Positions 1 to 8,916 of a DNA stretch of 64,000 nucleotides are shown one piece after another; positions within the stretch are counted from its first letter, which is position 1, and each line of letters starts with the position of its first letter. Source of the stretch: Natronococcus sp. A-GB1 (GTDB taxonomy: Archaea > Halobacteriota > Halobacteria > Halobacteriales > Natrialbaceae); NCBI RefSeq assembly GCF_029688845.1, contig NZ_JARUKW010000011.1, positions 62,001 to 126,000 on the forward strand. The letters are read 5' to 3'. The notes under the pieces were generated by a model, which ran no database searches, was not told the origin of the DNA, and worked only from the letters and a program-made list of their open reading frames with translations. The position numbers and the translations under genes are program-made.

Positions 1-689
1 AACGGTGCGTTCGCCGCCAGGGCGAGTACGGGACCCGCCGTGCGCAACGCGACGTTGAAGCAGTCGGGAAAGCGCGGGGTCGGCATCTGGAGGTGAACCT
101 GCATCGAGGCGGCAAGCGACTCGACGAGGATCGTCGGGAACGACCGCCGACAGCCCGCGACGTCGAGTTCGACCGGGCCGTGGGCGGTGATATCGGCGTC
201 GAGCGCGTAGTAGCGTGGTTTGGGTGTGACGTTGGCCGGAACGCGGTTCCCGTCCGAATCCTCGGTGATCGCGCTCAGGTAGCGTCGAGCGCCCTCCGAC
301 GGCGGAATCGTCCACATCCCGTCGGCGACGAACCGCAGGCCCTCGCGTTCGCACGCCCGCTCAACTGCGTCGACACGGTCGGCGAGTTCTTCCGCCTGCA
401 CGTCGAATCCCGCCGAATCGAACGGCGAAGCGGGCGTGTTTACCTCGGCGTTGTGCCGGCCGAGCTCGCGCTCGCAAACGCCGTCGAACGCCGCCTCGGG
501 GACGGCCGCGAGTCGCCCCTCGGCGTCGACGGCGTACCCCTCGAGCTCGAGACCGAGACGGTGTCCGCCCTCGAACGCGCCCGCTGCGAACGCCTCGCGA
601 AGCGCCTCGGCCTGTGCGTCCACCCGTCGGGCGAACTCGGCGCGGGTGCGGTCCCGCCGCGTCGCGCGAACGAACTCTACGGGGTCCAT
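1..689 (-). CDS. Glutamate-cysteine-ligase-like protein (GCS2 family), C-terminus cut off by window edge
   Basis: The frame is open from the ATG at 689 to the window edge, giving about 229 residues. Near residue 50 is an LELEGYAVD segment, matching the acidic metal/ATP-binding strand of GCS2-type carboxylate-amine ligases. A later SMQVHLQ segment resembles the family's substrate/metal motif. In haloarchaea such enzymes make gamma-glutamylcysteine, the main low-molecular-weight thiol, so a gamma-glutamylcysteine synthetase or a related amide ligase is the reasonable call. The exact substrate cannot be told from the fragment. A perfect 7-bp inverted repeat lies 10 bp upstream of the start and could be its operator. 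Confidence 0.65.
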   Translation of the reverse strand, partial: MDPVEFVRATRRDRTRAEFARRVDAQAEALREAFAAGAFEGGHRLGLELEGYAVDAEGRLAAVPEAAFDGVCERELGRHNAEVNTPASPFDSAGFDVQAEELADRVDAVERACEREGLRFVADGMWTIPPSEGARRYLSAITEDSDGNRVPANVTPKPRYYALDADITAHGPVELDVAGCRRSFPTILVESLAASMQVHLQMPTPRFPDCFNVALRTAGPVLALAANAP

Positions 690-698
690 CCCTCGTAC

Positions 699-717
699 AT
701 GTGGTGTGTTACCACAT
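699..717. promoter_or_regulatory. Perfect inverted repeat ahead of the GCS2-like gene
   Basis: ATGTGGT, a 5-nt spacer and ACCACAT form an exact 7-bp palindrome 10-28 bp upstream of the ATG at 689, where a repressor could block transcription of the minus-strand gene. The binding protein is unknown. This is inference from position and symmetry. Confidence 0.4.
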
Positions 718-818
718 TAACCTATTCGGTCGACGGAGTTCGCCAGGGCGGATCTCGAACGAACGAGCAACCGTATTCGTTGGGATAGGAGCCCGTTCAG
801 ACACCTATTATAACTAAC

Positions 819-1031
819 ATGAGGGAGTTATTATCATCCAGTTATTGTTCTGCCTTCCTCCACGAGCTGAAACCGGATATCGAGATTTACCAGCCGTCGG
901 TTCAGTTCAACGAGCTGAATAGATGGTCGACACACCACGACAAACGTTCGTACGATGGCTCGGCGCTGTCGGCCCGCGGCGAGGACTGTGGCGGTCCCAA
1001 CGGCCATTTCGATCTCGACGACGCGGAGTGA
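819..1031 (+). CDS. Possible small hypothetical protein (70 aa)
   Basis: The first half looks compositionally neutral. The last ~30 codons have strong G/C third positions and an acidic C-terminus (FDLDDAE), the usual signature of a real haloarchaeal reading frame. No domain is recognised. A TATA-like TATTATAA lies only about 10 bp before the ATG, too close for a normal leaderless promoter. It may be the remnant of a longer gene. Nothing else convincing is visible between 690 and 1203. Confidence 0.25.
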   Translation: MRELLSSSYCSAFLHELKPDIEIYQPSVQFNELNRWSTHHDKRSYDGSALSARGEDCGGPNGHFDLDDAE

Positions 1032-1203
1032 CCGCTCGAGGCCGGTTTTCTGCGCGATCGCTCGAGGACCGAGGCGTCGCTACGGTACTCGAGAGCGAAC
1101 GACGACGTTCGGCCGAAGATGGGGCCGAACTCGCCGAAAGCGGTAGGAAAAAGCAGACAGAGGCGATCGTTGCCGTCCTCACTGCGTGACGGCCCGCAAC
1201 GTT

Positions 1204-1353
1204 TCAGTAGCCGAAGTAGACGTCGAGCGCGAGACCGGTCGTAACGAGGAGGGTAAACGCGATGACGAAGGCGAGCAGCGCGGTCTGACGCTGGAGAAGC
1301 GGTTCGTACGATTCAACATCAGGAGTGCCTGGAAGATAGGGCTTTGTCCTCAT
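1204..1353 (-). CDS. Small single-pass membrane protein (49 aa)
   Basis: Starting at the ATG at 1353, the product has a polar, Pro-containing N-terminus followed by one hydrophobic helix (about residues 25-45, LLAFVIAFTLLV...) ending close to the C-terminus. A longer frame to 1413 exists, but a CTTTATG element about 25 nt upstream of 1353 favours a leaderless transcript from the inner ATG. No family is recognised. The gene lies just downstream of, and on the same strand as, the MFS transporter. Confidence 0.5.
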   Translation of the reverse strand: MRTKPYLPGTPDVESYEPLLQRQTALLAFVIAFTLLVTTGLALDVYFGY

Positions 1354-1464
1354 GTATGGATAAAGGAACTGCAGGCATAAAGTGTTATTTCGAGCTGCGT
1401 CACCACCACTCACTTGCGAAACCGTGTTTTGAGAGCCGTCAACACATCTCTGAGTGATCAGCGA

Positions 1465-2763
1465 TTAGTATTCGATCGAGACGAACACGACGAGGAAGAT
1501 CACACCGGCGAGGGCGCCGATACCCAGGAACGCCTCGTCGAAATAGCCGCGGTCGGCGATCGCACCGAAGACGACCGGACTCGCCGCGCCGATCGCGAGG
1601 TAGACGGTTCGAAGCGCGCCCAGATTCGTCCCCTGTGTTCCGTCGGGCAGGCGCTGCGTGAGATCGGAGATCACGACCGTCTCGAACCCAAGGAGGCTGC
1701 TCGCGAACACGGTCACGAGGACGAACGCCCAGAGGGTTCCGACGAACGGGAGTACGAGGAGGGCCAGCCCGGCTGAACTGACGACCACCAGCAGCGGGAC
1801 CCGGACGCCGAGACTGTCGTAGGCGCGGCCGGCGATCGGCTTCAACAGGATCCCGAGCGCGAAGAAAAAGCCGAACAGGGCGGCTGCCGTCTGCGCTGAG
1901 AACCCGCGCTCGTCGATCAGGTACGTCGGATAAAACCCCATGAACGCCTGGATGATCACTCCCCACAGCACGAGCAACAGGGTTCCGCGAAGCACCACCG
2001 GCTGCGACAGCGTCGGGGCGACGTCCTCGAGCGCGAACTGCTCGCGCAGCGGTGCCGTCGCGGTCGACTGGTTCGGGAGCGTCCACCAGAGCCCGACCGC
2101 GGCGACGAGAAAGAGGGGAACGGCGAACCCGAACCCGTACTGCCAGCCGACCGTGACGGCGAGGACCCCGGCGAGCGGTGGCATCACGGCGTTGCCGACG
2201 TCGCCGGCGGCCATCGTCGCACCCGTCGCCGTGCCGAGCTGGTCGGGGTAAACCTTGTCGAGAATCGTAAACCGGGAGACGCCGTACAGGGCAGTTCCGG
2301 CGCCGAACAGGGCCGTGGCAGCGAAGAGGACGACCGCCGAATTCGCGAGGACGACGAGAGCGAGCATCGTCGCTGCGAGCAGGGAACTGGCGATCAACAG
2401 AATGCGTTCTCCCGCCCAGTCCGCGAGGATACCGCCGGGAAGCTGTCCGAACGCGTACGCGATCCACAGCACCGTCAGGAGGAAGCCGGCGGTCGTGAGC
2501 GTGAGCCCGTACGAATCGCGGATGTGTGGTAACAGCGTCGGGTAGATCATCCGGACGCTGATCGACAGGAACCAGCCGAACGCGACGGCGAGCAGAATTT
2601 TCCCGCGTCCGTCGCTCCGGAGATCGTCGATCGCTTCCGTCACCGTCGCGCGATAGTCCACGAGGGGTGAACGCTCGGTTTCGGTATTGAGTCTTGCGAC
2701 CTCCTCCGCGAGTCGCCACTCGATCCGCCTCGAGCGGTCGACCGGTGTCGCCGCGGCGATCAC
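1465..2763 (-). CDS. MFS transporter (12 TM)
   Basis: This 432-residue protein has an acidic cytoplasmic N-terminus of about 50 residues and then about twelve hydrophobic segments. The first cytoplasmic loop has a motif-A-like ADWAGERILL region (G-x-L-A-D variant), and there is a charged central loop around residues 225-245. It is a full-length major facilitator. Substrate cannot be inferred, though the overall style resembles sugar-phosphate/organic-anion carriers. It starts 25 bp after the stop of the upstream NodB-like lipoprotein gene on the same strand, so the two may be co-transcribed. Confidence 0.8.
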   Translation of the reverse strand: MIAAATPVDRSRRIEWRLAEEVARLNTETERSPLVDYRATVTEAIDDLRSDGRGKILLAVAFGWFLSISVRMIYPTLLPHIRDSYGLTLTTAGFLLTVLWIAYAFGQLPGGILADWAGERILLIASSLLAATMLALVVLANSAVVLFAATALFGAGTALYGVSRFTILDKVYPDQLGTATGATMAAGDVGNAVMPPLAGVLAVTVGWQYGFGFAVPLFLVAAVGLWWTLPNQSTATAPLREQFALEDVAPTLSQPVVLRGTLLLVLWGVIIQAFMGFYPTYLIDERGFSAQTAAALFGFFFALGILLKPIAGRAYDSLGVRVPLLVVVSSAGLALLVLPFVGTLWAFVLVTVFASSLLGFETVVISDLTQRLPDGTQGTNLGALRTVYLAIGAASPVVFGAIADRGYFDEAFLGIGALAGVIFLVVFVSIEY

Positions 2764-2788
2764 CGACGCCGACGCCCCGGGAGTTCGC

Positions 2789-4141
2789 TCAGTGTCCGCT
2801 CCGCCGCATCGCCCAGAGGTCGTCGAAGTCGATCACTTCGACGTCGTCGCCCTTCCCGTCGATGTGCTTGAGGAGCTCCTCATACTCCGATTCGGACACC
2901 GTATTGTCCTGGTCGAAGGCGTGGAAGTTCAGAATCGTACACTGACGGTGCTGCGCTGCAAGGTCGACACACCGCTTTGCGATCTCCAGATCGTGGCCGA
3001 TCGTCCGGGGCATCACCAGCGGATCGAAGCCGGTGACGCCGGTGAGGTTGGCGTCGCCGGCCTGGTTGAACCCGCCCGCGTAGTAGTAGTTCGAGACGAT
3101 ATCGAGCACCCGATCGTCGAAGTCGTTGTGCGGGAAGACGAGGTAGTGGCCTCCCTCGAGTTCGGCGTTGACGGCCCAGTTCTTGTCCGTGCGCAGTGCG
3201 TCGTCGAGATCCTCGTCGCTGAGGTCCGAGAACTCGGTATGGGTCCCGTGGGCGACGATCTGGTCGCCGGCGTCTTGGCGCTCCTTGAGCTGGTCGACCG
3301 TCATGATTCCCTCGCGCTGGTCTCTGGTCCACTGTCGGACGGCGGCCTGAACCGCGTTGACGCCGTACTCGTCGTGCAGCGGGCTCGCCACGTCGTAGAA
3401 GTCGTCGAAGCCATCGTCCCAACAGAGCATCACGTATCCCGCCTCGGGTTTCTCGTGGGTGCGAAGGTCGTCGACCCAGACCTCCGCGTCTCCAGTGTTG
3501 TGGACGATGATCTGAACGGTGTCGATGGCGTCGCGCTCGAGCGGTGTCGAGCTCTGCTCGAAGAAGCCGGGACAGGTCCGGAACCAGCCGACATCCGACG
3601 TCCGATACGTGACCGATCGAAGCTGGTGGCTGGCGTACCCGCCGTAGATGTCCTGGAGCTGGATCTCGATCGCGACGTTGCCCGGCGTCGACGTCCGGAC
3701 GGCCATCGAGAGATCAAGATCGCTCATATCCATCGTCTCGAACTCCGTTTCGACGACGGCGTTTCCGCCGTCTTCGGCCGTCAGCCTGAGACTCTGGGAG
3801 CCGTCGAAGTACGTCTCTTCGTCGGGTTCGGCCGATCCGTCAACGACGTCCCAGTCGTCGAACTCCTCGAAGTCGTCGAGCCCCTCGCCGGGCTGTCCGT
3901 ACTCCTCGCGGCTATCGTACTCCGTCTCGAGCGCGAGTTCGGGAGGTTCGACGCCGTCTTGGGTGTCCGTTCCGGTACCGTTCGAATCGTCGCCGTTGCC
4001 GTTTCCGTCTCCGTCGCCGTCCCCGTCGTCGCCGTTCGAGAGCGCGGAGTTCATCTGGTCTACGCAGCCGGCCATAGCCGCGAGCGCCGTCACACTCGAG
4101 GCAGCGAGGAACCGTCGTCGGCCGTTGGGTTTCTCCGTCAT
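2789..4141 (-). CDS. Tat-exported lipoprotein with polysaccharide-deacetylase (NodB-like) domain
   Basis: This 450-residue protein starts with a twin-arginine signal (GRRRFLAAS) and lipobox AGC, then an Asp/Gly/Asn-rich linker. A beta-rich jelly-roll-like domain covers about residues 85-230. A C-terminal NodB-like barrel opens with CWDDGFDD (about residue 238), which keeps the DDG metal/catalytic motif, followed by VAHGTHTEF as the second metal-binding motif. It should be anchored outside the membrane and may remove acyl groups from surface glycans. The same two-domain layout recurs at 58509-59822, so the two look like paralogs. A TATA-like stretch lies about 27 nt before the ATG. Confidence 0.75.
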   Translation of the reverse strand: MTEKPNGRRRFLAASSVTALAAMAGCVDQMNSALSNGDDGDGDGDGNGNGDDSNGTGTDTQDGVEPPELALETEYDSREEYGQPGEGLDDFEEFDDWDVVDGSAEPDEETYFDGSQSLRLTAEDGGNAVVETEFETMDMSDLDLSMAVRTSTPGNVAIEIQLQDIYGGYASHQLRSVTYRTSDVGWFRTCPGFFEQSSTPLERDAIDTVQIIVHNTGDAEVWVDDLRTHEKPEAGYVMLCWDDGFDDFYDVASPLHDEYGVNAVQAAVRQWTRDQREGIMTVDQLKERQDAGDQIVAHGTHTEFSDLSDEDLDDALRTDKNWAVNAELEGGHYLVFPHNDFDDRVLDIVSNYYYAGGFNQAGDANLTGVTGFDPLVMPRTIGHDLEIAKRCVDLAAQHRQCTILNFHAFDQDNTVSESEYEELLKHIDGKGDDVEVIDFDDLWAMRRSGH

Positions 4142-4338
4142 CGTAATAGTAGGAATATTTGACAGTCTATTTGTTATACAGCAATTATCAGCCGAGAGCG
4201 CGGCTCCTATATATCAATCGAATCCAATCCGAAAAATGGAGGCATGAAATGTCTCGAGCACGATGCTCCAAGAGTAAATTTAGGTTTGCTTGTCGTTCGC
4301 GGAGTTAGTTTCTTGTTATTTACGGTCCTGTTCCGGGC

Positions 4339-5571
4339 TCATCGGGTCGGTGGGAGTCGATACGTCCTCGCTCCGAACGCGATCCGACCGGTGACTACGA
4401 GCGTGTGCCGGATCGTGGCGAACCCGCTGAAACGTCTCTCGGAAGGGACGTGGCCGCACCGGTCGTCGTCTCGGACGTCGACGAGCAGGAACGCTCGAGA
4501 CGCGTCCCCCGTTTCCGGCTCGAGTTCGGTGTAGACGCCGCGCTGATCCAGCACGCCGACGGCGTCGTCTTCCGGCTGGAGCGCGGCGATACGCTCGGGG
4601 CCCTCGTAGCGCCAGTGTTCGGACCCATCGGCGTCGTACGCGGTCACGCCGCCGTCCAGATCGCCGACGTACAGCGCGTCGTCGGAACCCCGCATCGCCC
4701 GGACGAACCCGTCGGTCTCGTCCTCGGGTTCGCCGTCCGCCCAGTCGCCCCCGAGGCGATCACGAATCGTTCCCGACGTCGGATCGAATCCGACCACCGT
4801 TCCGTCCTCCCGGGGGATCCATCCGCTCCCACCGAACGAGACCGGTCTGCCGGTCCAGTCGACGCTTCCCTCAAGATCCTCCTCCCACACCCGATCGCCC
4901 GTCGCCGGATCCACGCCGGTCAGCGTTCCCGCCCGCGTGGCGACGACGACCGTTCCCTCGAGCAGCGCGAGCCCGTTCGAGACCGGCGCGTCGAGTTCGG
5001 TCGCCCACCGGAGTTCGCCCTCGCTCGCCGAGACGCCGACGACGGCGTTCGAGCCCTCGAGCTCGTCGTGCTCCGGATCGGTGACCGAGGCGACGACGGT
5101 GTCGTCGTGGACGAGCGTCACGACGCCCATGTGTCCCTCGACGTTGCCGCCCGCGTCGAACTCCCACTCGAGCTCCCCGGTCTCGCGGTCGAACGCGAGC
5201 AGCGTGTTCGCACCGGTCGAGGCGAACACGCGGTCGTCGGTCGGTCGGGGGCGACCGATCCCGCCCGCGAGTTCCCGCCTGGCGACCCACTTCGGCTCCC
5301 CGCTGGGCTCGAGCGCGAGCAGCCGGAACATTCGAGATCCGGAGCTCATTCGTACGATTCCCGCCCCGCCACCGACGAAGACCGTCGTGCTGTCGACGAC
5401 CGGTTCCGACCAGGCGTCGGACGTCGACTCCCAGAACTCCCGGTCCGGCTCGAGGTACTCCGGGCAGTCCACTGCGTCGGAGCCACGGACGTACCAGTAG
5501 CCACCCCCGGCGAGTCCCGCGGCGCTGGCGCCCAGCACGCCGAGCAGTTGTCGTCTGCTGAGCGACTCCAT
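4339..5571 (-). CDS. Tat-exported PQQ-like beta-propeller (BamB-type) protein
   Basis: The ATG at 5571 gives MESLSRRQLLGVLG, a twin-arginine signal; a GTG at 5589 would only add six residues. The mature protein carries repeated W-x-x-x-L/A-F/D-x-x-T-G-type blades (for example LLAFDRETGELEWEF, LTGVDPATGDRVWEE, TAYDADGSEHWRYE), typical of outer-surface PQQ-repeat propellers. Such proteins are usually protein-interaction scaffolds rather than true quinoproteins, and no enzymatic residues can be assigned. The last ~60 residues lose the repeat and look atypical, ending next to an A+T-rich stretch. Confidence 0.7.
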   Translation of the reverse strand: MESLSRRQLLGVLGASAAGLAGGGYWYVRGSDAVDCPEYLEPDREFWESTSDAWSEPVVDSTTVFVGGGAGIVRMSSGSRMFRLLALEPSGEPKWVARRELAGGIGRPRPTDDRVFASTGANTLLAFDRETGELEWEFDAGGNVEGHMGVVTLVHDDTVVASVTDPEHDELEGSNAVVGVSASEGELRWATELDAPVSNGLALLEGTVVVATRAGTLTGVDPATGDRVWEEDLEGSVDWTGRPVSFGGSGWIPREDGTVVGFDPTSGTIRDRLGGDWADGEPEDETDGFVRAMRGSDDALYVGDLDGGVTAYDADGSEHWRYEGPERIAALQPEDDAVGVLDQRGVYTELEPETGDASRAFLLVDVRDDDRCGHVPSERRFSGFATIRHTLVVTGRIAFGARTYRLPPTR

Positions 5572-5655
5572 ACCCTCAGAGACTTCCACTACAATGAAAG
5601 TCTTCTGAAGGAATGGATGAGGGAAACCGTTCCACCACGGAACGCCGGCGAACGC

Positions 5656-5713
5656 GTGAACTACCCCACCCTACTCACTCGCGGCTACTGCCGCTCGTTC
5701 CTTGAGGGTGGGG
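5656..5713 (-). ncRNA. Predicted 3' end of the TnpB reRNA (omegaRNA) scaffold
   Basis: On the minus strand CCCCACCCT (5713-5705) pairs perfectly with AGGGTGGGG (5672-5664), enclosing an inner GCGGC/GCCGC hairpin (5694-5681). It ends GTTCAC at 5656. This overlaps the tnpB stop codon, as known TnpB guide RNAs do, and matches the sense-overlapping transcripts described for haloarchaeal IS1341 elements. The guide would be the following bases, 5655 down to about 5636. The 5' end of the RNA inside tnpB cannot be placed. Confidence 0.6.
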
Positions 5714-7002
5714 CTTCCTGTGTCAACGACGGCACTTGCAGGAATCACGTCTCTAAACGAGCTAAAGCGTGACCCCGCAGCGGTGCCAGTCTCAGCAGGC
5801 GTTGATTCGGCCAGTTCCTGACCTAATCCCGATTCATCTTCCACCACTCCCAGTTCAAGCAATCCAAGACGCTGTACCTCCAGCGCAGCGTTCTGGTCAC
5901 GGTCAGTCGTGAACCCGCACGACGGGCACGAGTGCTCTCGCACCCACAACGGTTTCCCCGACTCACAACCACACTGCACGCACCGCTTCGTCGTTCCCTC
6001 TGGTGGAACAAGTACAACGTGACAGCCGTTCTTCTCACCCAACCGTTGGAACGTTTGCAGTGTCTCATACCACGACATCGACGCGATGTTCTGACTGTTC
6101 CCGTTCTGCTGCATCATACTGCCAACGTTCAAGTCTTCGAGGAACACGGCGTCGTATCGTTTCGTATACGCATTGGCGAGCGCCTCGCGGTACGCTTTGC
6201 GCTTGTTCGACAACCGCTCGTATGCTCGCGCTAAGCGTTGGCGGGCCTTGTTCCAGTTGTTCGACTCGTGTTCTTTACGAGAAACGGCTTGGTGGCGTTT
6301 CTCGATGCGTTCACGGTCATCTTCTTCGTCTAACGGTTTGAACGCTCGTCCGTCCGAGTCGTGAATGAACGTGGTGATGCCGAGGTCAATACCCACGGTG
6401 TCTTCAACGTCGATGTCTTCGACAGTAGGGTTCTCTGGATAGTCAGCATCGTATTCGACCATGATGCTAACCGTCCAGTCACCTGTTTTCTGCTTTTTCA
6501 GGATGACTTCCTTGATGTCGGCGTCGTCTGGGAGTGGTCGGTGAAACGTCAAATGGAACGTGCCTATCTTGGAGAGTTCGACCGTAGCGTGGTTAGTCCG
6601 ACCCGTGTTACTATCCACGTCAAAGCCAGACTGGTTGTACGTGATGCTACGATAGTCTCGCGGGCTTTTCCACTTGAGTTCACCAACGTCGAACCCACGT
6701 TCCTTCAGTTTGCCGAGGATGGTCTCCGAGTGCTTAATGCGTCTCACTGCCATTTGCAGGCATTTCGAGTACACACTGCTCCATTCAGACCACTCGCGCT
6801 TCCACTGTGGCAGTTTGTTCTGCATTGCGGTGTACGATGGCTTGTCGTAATCTGGAGCGGGTTTGTACTCTTGTGTGAGCGCGTGGTTGTATACTTCACG
6901 ACAGGTTTGAATTGCGCTCCACGCACTCTTGGCAGTAGTGGTGTCCTCGGGCTCGGCAGCGTATTTGAACGCTTTCTCGACCACTACCAGCGGGTTAGTC
7001 AT
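5671..7002 (-). CDS. tnpB: TnpB RNA-guided endonuclease
   Basis: This 443-residue protein has an N-terminal helix-turn-helix/WED-like region. The RuvC-like nuclease is split into GIDLGITT (D206), FLEDLN (E289) and TDRDQNAA (D367/D369). A zinc ribbon, C341-x2-C344...C359-x2-C362, sits between the last two. All catalytic and zinc residues are present and the frame is uninterrupted, so the nuclease is predicted active. TnpB uses an RNA from its element's right end to cut DNA next to a short motif, which helps keep the element at donor sites. A ~60-residue extension after the RuvC-III motif overlaps the RNA-coding end. Confidence 0.93.
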   Translation of the reverse strand: MTNPLVVVEKAFKYAAEPEDTTTAKSAWSAIQTCREVYNHALTQEYKPAPDYDKPSYTAMQNKLPQWKREWSEWSSVYSKCLQMAVRRIKHSETILGKLKERGFDVGELKWKSPRDYRSITYNQSGFDVDSNTGRTNHATVELSKIGTFHLTFHRPLPDDADIKEVILKKQKTGDWTVSIMVEYDADYPENPTVEDIDVEDTVGIDLGITTFIHDSDGRAFKPLDEEDDRERIEKRHQAVSRKEHESNNWNKARQRLARAYERLSNKRKAYREALANAYTKRYDAVFLEDLNVGSMMQQNGNSQNIASMSWYETLQTFQRLGEKNGCHVVLVPPEGTTKRCVQCGCESGKPLWVREHSCPSCGFTTDRDQNAALEVQRLGLLELGVVEDESGLGQELAESTPAETGTAAGSRFSSFRDVIPASAVVDTGSPTLKERAAVAASE

Positions 7003-7059
7003 GTCTAGAGTTGAACGTTTTGATTAGGCTGGGTGACGGCTGTATCCCTGCCCTACTGC

Positions 7060-7151
7060 GTCCTCAGAACGCGAAGCGTTCTGATGTGCGAACGAGAGCT
7101 TTGCTCTCGTTCACGCTACTCGACCTTCGGTCTGCGTTGCTCCGTGAGGAC
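7060..7151. repeat. Multi-hairpin palindrome at the left side of the TnpB element
   Basis: The outer stem GTCCTCA (7060-7066) pairs with TGAGGAC (7145-7151). Inside are three perfect hairpins with three-base loops: a 9-bp stem around GAA (7064-7084), a 10-bp stem around TTT (7090-7112) and a 4-bp stem around TTC (7122-7132). Single-stranded hairpin ends are expected for IS200/IS605 elements. The same architecture recurs at 50046-50122 with no transposase nearby. Confidence 0.6.
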
Positions 7152-7200
7152 GGGGACTTAGCCTGTAAGAGTTAAGCCGCTCATTCGTGATTACTCACCT

Positions 7201-8916
7201 ATGCTTCATGCGAAAGGGCCACTGCTGACCGTCGACGTCGGCGAGCGAACGGTGACCGAGACGACCATCGACGAACAGCTCGAGGCGTGCATCGGTGGTC
7301 GAGCCGTCGCAACGGCGCTGGCCCACGACCGAATCCCGTTCGATGCGGATCCGTTCGGGCCGGAGAACCGACTCTACCTCTCGACCGGTCCCCTCCAGCA
7401 GTCGCAGATGTCGTTCACCGGCCGAATGAACATGACGGGGCTGTCGCCGCTGACCGACGGGCTCGTCTCGACGAACGCTGGCGGCTACCTCTCGCGGAAC
7501 TTCGTCGACACGGGGATCAGCGTCCTCGAGGTCGCCGGCGAGAGCGACGAGTTGCTGGCCATCCACGTGACCGACGGTGCCGACGAGTCACACTCGTCGG
7601 GCGGCGAGACGGCGTCTCGCCCGCGCGTCGAGTTCGAGGCGGTACCGGAACTCGAGGGGGCGACGGTGCCGGAAACCTCGGACTACGTCGAAGAGCACCA
7701 CGGGCTCGGCCCCGAACACTGCGTCGTCGTCGGACCTGCGGGCGAGAATCAGGTGCGGTTCGCCTCGGTGATGACGTACGATCACCGCGCGTTCGGCCGC
7801 GGCGGGCTGGGCGCGGTGTTGGGCTCGAAGAACGTCAAGTGCGTTACGTTCGAGGGCGAGTCGGCCCCGTCGGTCGAGATTCCGGACCCCCCGGAGATGG
7901 ACGTCCACAGCGAGGCGGCCCAGTCCGAGGACCTGATGCGCCGACAGGGGACGACCGGCAACACCGAGATGATCAACGAGGCGTTCTCGCTGCCGACCCG
8001 GTACTTCACGGAGTACGAGTTCGAACACGCCGACGCGATCGGCGGCGACGCCGTCGAGGAGAAGAAGTACAAGAAAGGCGCCTGTTCTGCCTGTGCGTAC
8101 GCCTGCAAACTGCCAACCCGGGACGAGGAAACCGGACTCGAGACGGAGGGTCCGGAGTTCGAGACGGTCTACGCGTTCGGCTCCATGCAGGGCGTCGGCG
8201 ACATCGTCGACGTAATGAAGAGCAACGACCTCTGTGACACCCTCGGGATGGACACCATCTCCGCGGGCGTCACCGTCGCGGCCTACCTGGCGAGCGAGGA
8301 CGAGTTCGGCAACGCGGAGCTCGCCCACGACGTGACCGAGCGGATCGCCCACCGGGAAGGGATCGGCGACCTGCTCGCCGAGGGCGTCGACCGCTGTCAC
8401 GACGAGCTGGGCGTCGACAGCTACGCCGTCAAGGGACTCGAGCTGGCCGCACACGACGGGCGCGTGCTCAACGGACAGGGCCTCTCGTATGCCGTCGCGA
8501 ACCGCGGGGGCGACCACATGTACGAGTCCCGGGTGATGTCCGCCGAGTACGGCGGCCGCATCGATCCCGAGGGAACGCTCGGCAAGGCCGAGGCCCTCGT
8601 CGAGGGGGAGAACGAAGCCGCGTTCCGCGATACGGGGATCGTCTGCGCGTTCGGCAGCGGCTACGTCACCGACGAGCGCCTCGAGGCGCTGTTCGACGCC
8701 GACCACGAGGAACTGCTCGAGATCGGCTCGCGAACCGTCGAACTCGAGCGCCACTTCAACAATCAGCGCGGCTTCGACAGAGAGGACGATCGACTGCCGT
8801 ACGAGCTTCCCGATCTCGAGGCGGCCATCTCGGAGTACTACGACGTTCGCGGCTGGAACGACGACGGAACGATTCCGTCCTCGACGATCGATTCGGTGAC
8901 GACGGCCGACGACTGA
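7201..8916 (+). CDS. aor: Aldehyde:ferredoxin oxidoreductase (tungsten enzyme)
   Basis: This 571-residue protein has the AOR N-terminal domain with an RLYLSTGPL...GRMNMTGLSPLT region that contacts the tungstopterin. A CSACAYAC cluster motif (C about 295, 298, 302) and a fourth cysteine in TGIVCAF (about 482) give the complete [4Fe-4S] ligand set. AOR oxidises aldehydes to carboxylic acids, passing electrons to ferredoxin. The length is slightly short of the usual ~600 residues but all landmarks are present. It has its own start right after the TnpB element. Its relation to the sugar-acid genes 430 bp downstream is unproven. Confidence 0.88.
   Translation: MLHAKGPLLTVDVGERTVTETTIDEQLEACIGGRAVATALAHDRIPFDADPFGPENRLYLSTGPLQQSQMSFTGRMNMTGLSPLTDGLVSTNAGGYLSRNFVDTGISVLEVAGESDELLAIHVTDGADESHSSGGETASRPRVEFEAVPELEGATVPETSDYVEEHHGLGPEHCVVVGPAGENQVRFASVMTYDHRAFGRGGLGAVLGSKNVKCVTFEGESAPSVEIPDPPEMDVHSEAAQSEDLMRRQGTTGNTEMINEAFSLPTRYFTEYEFEHADAIGGDAVEEKKYKKGACSACAYACKLPTRDEETGLETEGPEFETVYAFGSMQGVGDIVDVMKSNDLCDTLGMDTISAGVTVAAYLASEDEFGNAELAHDVTERIAHREGIGDLLAEGVDRCHDELGVDSYAVKGLELAAHDGRVLNGQGLSYAVANRGGDHMYESRVMSAEYGGRIDPEGTLGKAEALVEGENEAAFRDTGIVCAFGSGYVTDERLEALFDADHEELLEIGSRTVELERHFNNQRGFDREDDRLPYELPDLEAAISEYYDVRGWNDDGTIPSSTIDSVTTADD

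Larger units (their letters stand above)
5656..7165 (-). mobile_element. IS200/IS605-superfamily element, TnpB-only (IS1341-type)
   Basis: The element has one gene, tnpB, and no Y1 transposase TnpA. The right end, on the minus-strand 3' side, is a nested hairpin that overlaps the tnpB stop and ends at GTTCAC (5661-5656). The left side (about 7060-7151) is a set of palindromes with three-base loops inside an outer GTCCTCA/TGAGGAC stem. The outer left boundary near 7165 is a guess. Lower G+C and different codon use from neighbours fit a mobile origin. It sits between the propeller gene and the aldehyde oxidoreductase gene. Confidence 0.75.
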
